Part shown: piece after piece, positions 19,272 to 27,487 of the stretch
Numbering within the stretch: the stretch's first letter is position 1
How the letters are laid out: each line of letters begins with the position of its first letter
Source: Amazonocrinis nigriterrae CENA67
GTDB lineage: Bacteria > Cyanobacteriota > Cyanobacteriia > Cyanobacteriales > Nostocaceae
Length of the DNA: 64,000 nucleotides
Reading direction: 5' to 3'
NCBI RefSeq assembly: GCF_016056305.1
Contig: NZ_JAECZC010000014.1
Location: forward strand, 24,989 to 88,988
Program-made: the position numbers and the translations under genes
The notes under the pieces: generated by a model
Told to the model about the DNA's origin: nothing
What the model saw: only the letters and a program-made list of their open reading frames with translations
Database searches by the model: none

Positions 19272-19548
19272 ATATCAAGTTCGGCTAATTACTTACGATA
19301 TAGTCGGTTTGCCTGGTAATAGGTAATGGGTGAGATGTGATGACTAATAGTAAAATCCAATTCCCCTTCGGGTGACGCTCCTGCGTCGCTAACGCTGCGC
19401 TAACGCCAGTCGCTCATGGGGGACTCGGGGCCCCCACGACCGCTCGTGAGTGGGGATTGGGGGAGAACCCCCAAGACCGCGCTGGCTCACCAATTCCCAA
19501 TTCCCGGCCTCCACAAGTATCATAAGTGTTTAAACGGACATAATATGA
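19272..19548 (-). repeat. Right copy of the ~280 bp inverted repeat, MITE-like
   Basis: This is the reverse-complement partner of 1689-1986. The GC-rich core (about 190 bp) is nearly base-for-base identical; differences are a few substitutions and three missing heptamers. It begins 8 nt after the CMD-family stop codon. The identity is high enough for homologous recombination between the copies. Confidence 0.85.
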
Positions 19549-19826
19549 TGCAGTGCTAGACAATAACTTGAACAAATACCAACCGATTACCATTGGAAAA
19601 TTCGTTTAAGTGAAATGGAATTGTTTGGATGAGCAGACACTTATTCAAATGTTAATCGGCAATCTATAGGAACTAATTTGATTTTTCAAAAGCCAAGCTG
19701 ACTGAAAGCTTGCTGGGTATAGTTTTGTTGATCAAGCAAGACTAAATTTGGAATCCTATAGCCAGTGACTGAGTAACTGTGTCAAGCAAAACCTGTCACC
19801 AATATGTACAAGTGAGGGATAAAATC

Positions 19827-20456
19827 ATGGTAACTAATGGTACTAAAGCTCAGGGTAAAATAGGTGTACTCATCGAAGAACACTTTGATGAAATTGAATT
19901 TCGAGCATTTAATAATTTCTTTCCACAACATGGGTACGAGATAGAGTATATCTCTCATCTTTGGAATCAAGAGCAACTGACTTTTAAGGGTGTAGACTTA
20001 ACAGAAGAAATTACTGTTACAGTAGAAGTAAACGAAGTTGAACCTACTGATTATGAAGGCATCATTCTCATCGGTGCATATGCTATGGATCGTCTTCGTT
20101 ATGAACAGTATCCTCAGCAAGGACAACCCAATCAATCTCCTGCTGTCAAATTTCTCCGCAAAGCTGTAAAAGTTATGGATGCAGGACAATTAAAGATTGG
20201 AACTATTTGTCATAGTCTTTGGTTGTTTTGTGCTGATCCAGAACTTTTGAGGAATCGTGAAGTAACTTGTGCCCATAACATAATCTGTGATGTCAAAAAT
20301 GCTGGAGGCATTATTGTTTTTGATGGCGATGGAACTAAGAATTTACATATTGATGGTAATTTGATTACAGCCAAACATCCTAATGTAGTTGAGGAATTCA
20401 TGGAAGTTTTCTTAAAAGCAATTAGTGAGCAGAGATTGCAGGTGGCTACCAGGTAA
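19827..20456 (+). CDS. DJ-1/PfpI-family protein
   Basis: This 209-residue protein has the class I glutamine-amidotransferase-like flavodoxin fold. GKIGVLIEEHFDEIEF supplies the N-terminal strand and the conserved acidic residue, and GTICHSLWLF the nucleophile elbow with Cys-His. Members act as chaperones, glyoxalases/deglycases or proteases. The ATG at 19827 has GTGAGGG about 9 nt upstream; an earlier in-frame GTG at 19779 lacks one. It opens a run of six same-strand genes and lies 29 nt before the DUF1830 gene. A protective role for proteins or metabolites under stress fits but is inferred. Confidence 0.82.
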   Translation: MVTNGTKAQGKIGVLIEEHFDEIEFRAFNNFFPQHGYEIEYISHLWNQEQLTFKGVDLTEEITVTVEVNEVEPTDYEGIILIGAYAMDRLRYEQYPQQGQPNQSPAVKFLRKAVKVMDAGQLKIGTICHSLWLFCADPELLRNREVTCAHNIICDVKNAGGIIVFDGDGTKNLHIDGNLITAKHPNVVEEFMEVFLKAISEQRLQVATR

Positions 20457-20485
20457 GCAACTAAAATTAAAAATTTGAGTCTGTC

Positions 20486-20740
20486 ATGTGGGAAAGAAAA
20501 ACGCTGCTAATTCCTGACCAGTCTGGTTGGATTGTCTGCAATTACGTTAACTCTACTAGCCAGATTCAGGTACTTCGGATCGTAAATATTCCTAATTGGT
20601 ACTTTGAACGAGTTATTTTCCCAAAACAAGATTTTCGTTTTGAAGCACCTCCTGATGCCGATCTGGAAATTCACACGGGTATTCTAGCTAGTGCAATTCT
20701 CTCAGATAAGATTCAGTGCGATCGCTTACGCATTAGCTAG
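20486..20740 (+). CDS. DUF1830 protein
   Basis: This 84-residue cytosolic protein matches the cyanobacterial DUF1830 family. The signature runs CNYVNSTSQIQVLRIVNIPN, WYFERVIFPKQDFRFEA, LEIHTGILASAILSDKI and CDRL. Function is unknown. It sits between the DJ-1-like and glgX-type genes, and the short spacing upstream suggests one transcript. Confidence 0.85.
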   Translation: MWERKTLLIPDQSGWIVCNYVNSTSQIQVLRIVNIPNWYFERVIFPKQDFRFEAPPDADLEIHTGILASAILSDKIQCDRLRIS

Positions 20741-20897
20741 AACATCTATTCAGTATTCAAATACGGTGCATCAACTATGTTTGTCTCTGTTGTCAAACTT
20801 GAATTGATGTTCTAGAAAATATGTGTATTTCTGACAAACTCTTGCTTAATTGTTCAGTCAAATATCAATTAATTTTCCAGGTGAGAAGAAAGAGAAA

Positions 20898-23015
20898 ATG
20901 ATTGCAACAACATTTCAATATCAAGCAGAAACTACAACCAAGTACGAAGTAGAGTTGGGACGCACTTATCCTTTGGGTGCAAAGCCTGACAAATATGGAG
21001 TCAATTTCTCAATCTTTTCTGAACATGCCACATCTGTAGAACTATTGTTGTTTGAGACACCTGATGACCCAGATCCGATACAAATTATTCAGTTAGACCC
21101 AAAGGTCAATAAAACCTTTTTCTTGTGGCATATTTATGTCAGAGGCTTAAAACCTGGTGCTGCTTATGCTTATCGCGTTGATGGCCCTCAGGATTTACAC
21201 GGTAAAGGACACCGCTTTAACAAAAACAAAGTATTGATTGATCCTTACTCAAAGGGAAATAGTACTACGCTGTGGAAGCGCACTGATGCTTTAGGGACAA
21301 TAGATAACTTGTCTACTTCAATGCGTAGTGTAGTCATAGATATATCAGATTATGACTGGGAAGGCGATCGCCCTCTGAACCGACCCATGAATGATACCAT
21401 CATTTATGAAATGCACGTTCGTGGGTTCACTAAATCATCTTCCTCTGATTGCAAACATCCTGGTACCTTTTCTGGAGTGATCGAAAAGATTCCTTACCTG
21501 CAAGAATTAGGAATCACAGCTGTTGAATTACTACCAGTATTTGACTTTGACGAAACGGAAGTTTTGCGAGAAGTCAACGGTAACAAACTCAAAGATTACT
21601 GGGGGTATAACCCACACAGTTTTTTTGCACCAGAAGTTTCATATTGCGCCTCTCCCCGTGATAAAAACCCCATCACAGAGTTTCGGGATATGGTCAAAGC
21701 CTTACATAAGGCAGGTATCGAGGTCATCTTAGATGTGGTCTTTAACCACACTGGTGAAGGAAACCATCAAGGCCCGACTATTAACTTTAAGGGATTCTTC
21801 AACAGTATATTCTATCACCTTGTACCATTCGACAAGCAATATTACATGGATTACTCAGGGTGTGGCAATACCATCAACTGCAACCATCCCTTAATCCAGA
21901 AATTAATTGTTGATTGTCTAGAATTTTGGGTGGAAGAGATGCACGTCGATGGCTTCCGCTTTGATGAAGCCTCAATCTTATCCCGTGACCAAAATGGGGT
22001 TCCGATGGTTCATCCGCCTGTAGTTTGGCAAATTGAAACATCCGAAGTCCTGGCGGAGACCAAAATTATTGCTGAAGCTTGGGATGCTGCTGGACTATAT
22101 CAGATTGGCTACTTTCCTGGCTATCGTTGGGCAGAATGGAACGGACGCTTCCGGGACGACGTTCGGCGCTTTGTCAAGGGAGATCCAGGACTTGTAGGTG
22201 CAGTGGCTTGGCGCATGTCTGGAAGTGCCGACCTTTACCAATCAAGCGGACACCTACCAATTAACAGCATCAACTTTATTACTTGCCACGATGGATTTAC
22301 TCTCAATGATTTAGTTTCTTACAACCACAAACACAATGAAGCTAATGGCGAGAACAATCGAGATGGCATCAATGACAATTTGAGTTGGAATTGTGGTGTA
22401 GAAGGAGAAACTGATAACCCACATATTGATGCACTGCGGCGGCGACAAATTAAGAATTTTGCAACTATCCTTTTGCTCTCGCAGGGTGTGCCGATGATCA
22501 CATATGGTGATGAAGTCAGACGCACTCAAAAGGGCAACAACAATGCTTACTGTCAAGATAATGAGATTAGTTGGTTTGATTGGGATCTTGTAGACAAAAA
22601 TATTGATATATACAGATTCTTCAAACTGTTAATTAGTTTTCGTAAATGCTACTGTCATGAATCATTACACCGTCGTCACTTCTTCAATGGTGAAGTGAAT
22701 GAGCGAGGTTTGGCAGACATCTCTTGGCATGGCTTAAATCTGCATAGACCTGCTTGGGAAGATCCTCATGCCAGAGTCCTCGCTTTTACATTAGCAGGTT
22801 TCAAAGGAGCAGCAGATATCCACGTCATGTTCAATATGTACTGGGATACTCTCAAATTTGAAATTCCTTCTGTTCCAGGTAGAAAATGGTACAAAGTCAT
22901 CGATACTGCTCAACCTTCCCCAAGGGATATTGTGGAAGCTGGACAAGAGACTTTAGTTCCAGAGAATTTCTCTTTAGTTGAAGGTCGTAGCAGTGTGGTT
23001 TTAATTTCCAAATAG
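20898..23015 (+). CDS. glgX: Glycogen debranching enzyme, GlgX/isoamylase type
   Basis: This 705-residue GH13 enzyme hydrolyses alpha-1,6 branches of glycogen or limit dextrins. An N-terminal CBM48-like domain (YPLGAKPDKYGVNFSIFSEHATSVELLLF) precedes the TIM barrel: VFNHTGEG, GFRFDEAS (nucleophile Asp, about 355), IIAEAWDAAG (acid Glu, about 394) and FITCHDGFTLNDLVSYN (about 464). The ATG at 20898 after GAAGAAAGAGA is preferred over a TTG at 20850. Length fits GlgX (650-720). Between the DUF1830 and AGE/STAS genes it suggests glycogen mobilisation feeding a sugar epimerase step. Confidence 0.9.
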   Translation: MIATTFQYQAETTTKYEVELGRTYPLGAKPDKYGVNFSIFSEHATSVELLLFETPDDPDPIQIIQLDPKVNKTFFLWHIYVRGLKPGAAYAYRVDGPQDLHGKGHRFNKNKVLIDPYSKGNSTTLWKRTDALGTIDNLSTSMRSVVIDISDYDWEGDRPLNRPMNDTIIYEMHVRGFTKSSSSDCKHPGTFSGVIEKIPYLQELGITAVELLPVFDFDETEVLREVNGNKLKDYWGYNPHSFFAPEVSYCASPRDKNPITEFRDMVKALHKAGIEVILDVVFNHTGEGNHQGPTINFKGFFNSIFYHLVPFDKQYYMDYSGCGNTINCNHPLIQKLIVDCLEFWVEEMHVDGFRFDEASILSRDQNGVPMVHPPVVWQIETSEVLAETKIIAEAWDAAGLYQIGYFPGYRWAEWNGRFRDDVRRFVKGDPGLVGAVAWRMSGSADLYQSSGHLPINSINFITCHDGFTLNDLVSYNHKHNEANGENNRDGINDNLSWNCGVEGETDNPHIDALRRRQIKNFATILLLSQGVPMITYGDEVRRTQKGNNNAYCQDNEISWFDWDLVDKNIDIYRFFKLLISFRKCYCHESLHRRHFFNGEVNERGLADISWHGLNLHRPAWEDPHARVLAFTLAGFKGAADIHVMFNMYWDTLKFEIPSVPGRKWYKVIDTAQPSPRDIVEAGQETLVPENFSLVEGRSSVVLISK

Positions 23016-23229
23016 TTTACTAATTAATGCGCTTTGCAGTGGATTGAGAATCATTTGAGAACTAAAGGTAATGACATCAAGTCAGAAAACCTTTTTCTTC
23101 ACTCCATGAGTTTGCATTAAAAATCTCCTTGATTTTTCAATATCCTGCAAAGCTAATTCTTTCAACCACACTCTGATACTTGTCCTGAAAGGCTTTGATC
23201 ATCGACATTACATTTTGGGAGATAATTCC

Positions 23230-25401
23230 ATGAATCAAGTGACTTTCCCATTTTCAGATTTAATCGCTGGGTATGTTACTACCTTTAATTCTCAAAAAGG
23301 TGCTTTTGGAAGTTTTAATCTAAAAACCACCGATAGCAGAGAATTTGAGGTAGCATTAACTGCAAACACCTATGCAGAACTAGTGCGAAATCTGGGTGAG
23401 CCTTACTATGATTGCACTCTGCAATTGAAAGAAATGCTAGTTCCAGAACGCTACCTTTTTGTGTATGGCACTTTTTATCCAGAGAATGGTGAAAACAAGT
23501 TTGAAGGTAAACATATTGTATTCCTTGGCAAAGCTGAAAGTGAGTATGCATTTGAAAAGCAAGACTGGTGGGTCAATCAAGTACGAAACCTAGCCAATTT
23601 TTACTTAAAAGTGCAGTTTGAAGATGGTGAAATTGACTATGGTAAATATCGTACTAATTTAGGCTTGGTTGGTACGAAAGACATCAGTACTCGACAAGAA
23701 ACTGACACCATTTCGCGTTTGGTTTACGGTTTTGCTACAGCCTACTTGATGACTGGAGATGACCGTTATCTAGAAGCTGCCGAAAAAGGCACCGAATACT
23801 TGCGCGACCACTTGCGTTTTCTGGATGAAGGTGAAGGAATTTGCTATTGGTATCATGCAATTGACGTTAAACCAGATGGTAGGGAGCAAAAAATATTTTC
23901 CTCAGAATTTGGGGATGACTATGATGCCATACCAGCTTATGAACAAATCTATGCACTAGCTGGCCCAACCCAGACTTATCGAATCACGGGTGATCCCAAT
24001 ATCTTGAATGATATTGAATTGACTTTGAATCTGTTCAAACGCTATTTTCTAGACAAAACAGACAGAGGAGGATTCTACTCACACATTGATCCGATTACTC
24101 TGAGTCCCCACAGTAATACCTTGGGCCATAACCGGGCGAAAAAGAACTGGAACTCAGTAGGTGACCATGCCCCAGCATACTTAATCAATCTTTGGCTGGC
24201 GAGTGGTAAGAAAGAGTATGCTGATTTACTTGAGTATACTTTTGACACAATTGAAAAGCATTTTCCAGACTACGACTCTAGTCCATTTGTGCAAGAACGT
24301 TTTCATGAAGATTGGAGTCATGATACAACATGGGGATGGCAACAGAACCGAGCAGTTGTAGGTCACAACCTCAAAATCGCTTGGAACCTGATGCGGATGC
24401 ACCACCTCAAACCAAAAGAGAAGTATGTTGCTTTAGCTGAAAAGATTGCAGACATCATGCCTGCTGTTGGCAGTGACCAACAGCGTGGAGGGTGGTACGA
24501 TGTAGTAGAGCGTATCTTAAAACCAGGTCAGGAAACACATCGTTTTGTTTGGCACGATCGCAAAGCTTGGTGGCAGCAAGAACAAGCCATATTAGCCTAC
24601 TTGATCCTGGCTGGTTCACTTAACAATTTTGAGTATCAAAAACTAGCCCGTGAATCAGCAGCTTTCTATAACGCTTGGTTCCTCGATTACGCAGATGGCG
24701 GTATCTACTTCAATGTTTTGGCTAATGGACTTCCTTACTTGCTAGGAACTGAGAGAGGTAAGGGTAGTCACTCGATGAGTGGTTACCACTCGTTTGAACT
24801 GGCGTACTTAGCTTGTGTGTATACTAATCTATTGCTGACTAAGAAGCCAATGGATTTGTATTTTAAGCCAAAACCAGGAGCATTTAAAGATAACATCCTC
24901 CGGGTTCAGCCAGATATCTTACCACCAGGCAGTGTTCAAATTGGTGAAGTTTGGATTAATGGCCAGCCTTATCTTGACTTTGATGCTGAAAACCTGACAG
25001 TCAAACTGCCAACAACTCAGGACGAAATCAAAATTAGAGTTAGACTTCTTCCCACACAAGTATTTTTCAATGCAACTTTACTGGAAGTCAGCAAAGGTAC
25101 TGCCAAACTATCTTTAAGTGGTTTACTTGATGCCAATGCTGTGGGACTACTTGAGGAAGAATTGCACAAAGCAACAGCCCAATCTATCAAACGTCTAGTC
25201 TTGCAACTAGAGGATTTGAAATGTATCAGTGCGGCTGGTCTAAGATATCTCATTTTCACCAAGCAAAAACTGGGTAGTGATGTTGATATCTATTTAGTTG
25301 GCGCCAATGAGAATGTATTGAGTTACTTGAAGAAAGGTGCATTCTGTGAAGGCGTAATTGTTTTAGAACAGTATGACGCTGTTGAATTGGCAACTGTGTA
25401 G
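23230..25401 (+). CDS. AGE-family epimerase/isomerase fused to a STAS domain
   Basis: This 723-residue protein has three parts. Residues ~1-105 are a beta-rich N-terminal module. Residues ~110-545 are an (alpha/alpha)6 barrel of the N-acylglucosamine 2-epimerase/cellobiose epimerase family (LVYGFATAYLMTGDDRYLEAAEKG, HDTTWGWQQNRAVVGHNLKIAWNLMR, WHDRKAWWQQEQAILAY). Residues ~618-723 are a STAS (anti-sigma-antagonist-like) domain. The usual phosphorylatable Ser/Thr two residues before the Gly is Ala here (CISAAGLRYL instead of the common ISSAGLR). The ATG at 23230 is preceded by GGGAGA; an upstream TTG at 23215 is less likely. The substrate is unknown. Confidence 0.85.
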   Translation: MNQVTFPFSDLIAGYVTTFNSQKGAFGSFNLKTTDSREFEVALTANTYAELVRNLGEPYYDCTLQLKEMLVPERYLFVYGTFYPENGENKFEGKHIVFLGKAESEYAFEKQDWWVNQVRNLANFYLKVQFEDGEIDYGKYRTNLGLVGTKDISTRQETDTISRLVYGFATAYLMTGDDRYLEAAEKGTEYLRDHLRFLDEGEGICYWYHAIDVKPDGREQKIFSSEFGDDYDAIPAYEQIYALAGPTQTYRITGDPNILNDIELTLNLFKRYFLDKTDRGGFYSHIDPITLSPHSNTLGHNRAKKNWNSVGDHAPAYLINLWLASGKKEYADLLEYTFDTIEKHFPDYDSSPFVQERFHEDWSHDTTWGWQQNRAVVGHNLKIAWNLMRMHHLKPKEKYVALAEKIADIMPAVGSDQQRGGWYDVVERILKPGQETHRFVWHDRKAWWQQEQAILAYLILAGSLNNFEYQKLARESAAFYNAWFLDYADGGIYFNVLANGLPYLLGTERGKGSHSMSGYHSFELAYLACVYTNLLLTKKPMDLYFKPKPGAFKDNILRVQPDILPPGSVQIGEVWINGQPYLDFDAENLTVKLPTTQDEIKIRVRLLPTQVFFNATLLEVSKGTAKLSLSGLLDANAVGLLEEELHKATAQSIKRLVLQLEDLKCISAAGLRYLIFTKQKLGSDVDIYLVGANENVLSYLKKGAFCEGVIVLEQYDAVELATV

Positions 25402-25424
25402 GTAAGTGCAAAAACTTTTTTAGC

Positions 25425-25530
25425 TTGCCACTAGGGTGTAGTGGGGAGTGAGGAGTGGGAAGTAGAGAGTGAGGAAAGAGTTTTTTCTGTTTCTCACATC
25501 TACTTACCTCCAACAGAGTTGGTATTTTAG
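25425..25530. repeat. Dispersed repeat resembling 56535-56690
   Basis: Both places carry a G-rich run followed by GGAAAGAGTTTTTTNTGTTT, TCACAT and TTACCT segments and an AGTTG box. This copy lies in the 404 nt gap between the AGE/STAS and REC/flavoprotein genes, which otherwise shows no gene. That gap may hold a second promoter. Confidence 0.4.
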
Positions 25531-25805
25531 GTACTAGTGGACGATCGCAAAAGTTTTAACTAAAAACACATTTATCTTTGATAATTGAGGGCGATAGTTC
25601 ACTAGCTGATACCTTGAATTTGCACATTGTATTCAAACAAAATTTTTGTAGGTTAGGTTCTAAAGCTTACCTAGCCTATACAACTTAAAAGTTCACTAGC
25701 TTAAACTCACATCAAAAATTGTGAGGAGACTGAATAAATACCAACTTTAAAAAACAATTGTGTCGTTAGCTGGATGTTGCTAGAAGCAGCATTTGTGAGG
25801 AACTT

Positions 25806-27467
25806 ATGGCTAAACCTGTAATACTGGCATTAGATGATGACTTGGAAGTTTTGCAAGCGCTTGAGCTTGACTTACGTAAAGAGTACGGCGATCGCTTCCG
25901 GGTGGTGCGATCCAACTCAGCTAAAACAGCTTTAGAGGTACTGCAAAAGTTAAAGTTGCGTAATGAGTCAGCAGCCCTGTTTCTTGTAGACCAGCGAATG
26001 CCACAAATGAGTGGGGTGGAATTCCTAGAACGGGCAATTGAAATCTTTCCCCTGACCAAACGTGTCTTACTCACAGCCTATGCAGACACTAATGCAGCTA
26101 TCCATGCCATCAACAAGGCCAAGATTGATTATTACCTCTTGAAGCCTTGGAACCCCCCTCAAGAGCGTTTATATCCCATACTTAACGATTTGCTTGAGGT
26201 TTGGCAAGCTTCTTTCCGTCCACCTTTTGAAGGTGTAAGGGTTGTTGGTTCTCGTTGGTCGCCTAAATTACATCAAGCCAAAGATTTCTTAGCCCGCAAT
26301 CATGTTCCCTATCAGTGGCTGAATATAGAGTCAGATGAAGGCGATCGCCTTTTGAGTTACGCCGTTAGTTCTGATACTAAATGCCAGGCGTTAGTTATTT
26401 TCCCTGATGGTTCACATCTTATAGAGCCAACAAATACCCAAATTGCCGAGAAAATAGGGCTAAAAACACGTCCCAATATGCCGTTTTATGACTTAGCTAT
26501 TGTGGGTGCTGGCCCAGCTGGTTTAGCAGCAGCTGTTTATGGGGCTTCTGAAGGGCTTCGGACAGTGCTGATTGAACGAGAGGCGCCAGGAGGTCAAGCA
26601 GGTACTAGTTCCCGGATTGAAAATTATCTTGGTTTTCCGGGTGGTGTGCATGGTGGAGATTTAGCCAAACGTGCTGTCACACAAGCTCAAAAGTTCGGAA
26701 CAGAGATTATTTCGCCGCAAGAAGTAGTTGATGTGCGTCTGAATGGTCAATATCGATTGGTCACTCTCGCAGACGGTTCCCAACTTAGTACCCATACCTT
26801 GATTATTGCCACAGGGGTATCTTATCGCAAGTTCAACATACCTGGAAGTGAAAAATTGACAGGTGCAGGTGTCTACTATGGCGCTGCTATGACCGAAGCA
26901 CTGACTTGCAAAGGCGAAGATGTGTTTATTGTGGGTGCGGGTAACTCCGCTGGACAAGCAGCTGTGTATCTTTCTAAATACGCAGGCTCAGTGAACCTTG
27001 TAGTTCGCGGGGATTCACTGAAAAAAAGTATGTCTCAATATTTGATTGACCAGATTGAAGAGATTGGCAATATTAACGTCAAGCTCTTAACTCAGGTTAA
27101 AGAATTTATCGGAGAAGACAAATTAGAGGCGATAAGCATTTTTAACTCAATAACAGGTGAAGTCGAAACCATTCCTACCAATGCTTTGTTTAGCTTTATT
27201 GGTGCCAAGCCGCGTACTGATTGGTTACAAAACATTGTGGAGCGTGATGAAAACGGCTTTATTCTGACTGGAGCCAGTGCAATGCCGAATGGGAGGTCGC
27301 CGAAAGGATGGACAATAGAGCGTGATCCTTTCTTTTTAGAAACTAACGTACCGGGTATTTTCGCCATAGGCGATGTGCGTTGTAACTCAGTTAAACGAGT
27401 CGCTTCCGCAGTGGGTGAGGGAGCGATCGCTGTTCAATTAGTTCACCAATATTTAGCATCTGTGTAG
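25806..27467 (+). CDS. Response-regulator receiver fused to thioredoxin-reductase-like flavoprotein
   Basis: Of 553 residues, ~1-125 form a receiver domain: acidic pocket Asp10-12, phospho-acceptor Asp62 in FLVDQRMPQMSG, Thr of LLTAYAD and Lys of LLKPW. Residues ~140-225 are a linker domain. Residues ~232-553 are an FAD/NAD(P)-dependent pyridine nucleotide-disulphide oxidoreductase (VGAGPAGLAAAVYGASEG, GGQAGTSSRIENYLGFPGG, VGAGNSAGQAAVYL, FAIGDVRC). The thioredoxin-reductase CxxC is missing: the region reads YYGAAMTEALTCKGEDVF. A plain NAD(P)H oxidase-type activity switched by phosphorylation is plausible. The histidine kinase follows 20 nt later and is the likely partner. Confidence 0.87.
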   Translation: MAKPVILALDDDLEVLQALELDLRKEYGDRFRVVRSNSAKTALEVLQKLKLRNESAALFLVDQRMPQMSGVEFLERAIEIFPLTKRVLLTAYADTNAAIHAINKAKIDYYLLKPWNPPQERLYPILNDLLEVWQASFRPPFEGVRVVGSRWSPKLHQAKDFLARNHVPYQWLNIESDEGDRLLSYAVSSDTKCQALVIFPDGSHLIEPTNTQIAEKIGLKTRPNMPFYDLAIVGAGPAGLAAAVYGASEGLRTVLIEREAPGGQAGTSSRIENYLGFPGGVHGGDLAKRAVTQAQKFGTEIISPQEVVDVRLNGQYRLVTLADGSQLSTHTLIIATGVSYRKFNIPGSEKLTGAGVYYGAAMTEALTCKGEDVFIVGAGNSAGQAAVYLSKYAGSVNLVVRGDSLKKSMSQYLIDQIEEIGNINVKLLTQVKEFIGEDKLEAISIFNSITGEVETIPTNALFSFIGAKPRTDWLQNIVERDENGFILTGASAMPNGRSPKGWTIERDPFFLETNVPGIFAIGDVRCNSVKRVASAVGEGAIAVQLVHQYLASV

Positions 27468-27487
27468 CGATCTTTCGGGTAAAGACC

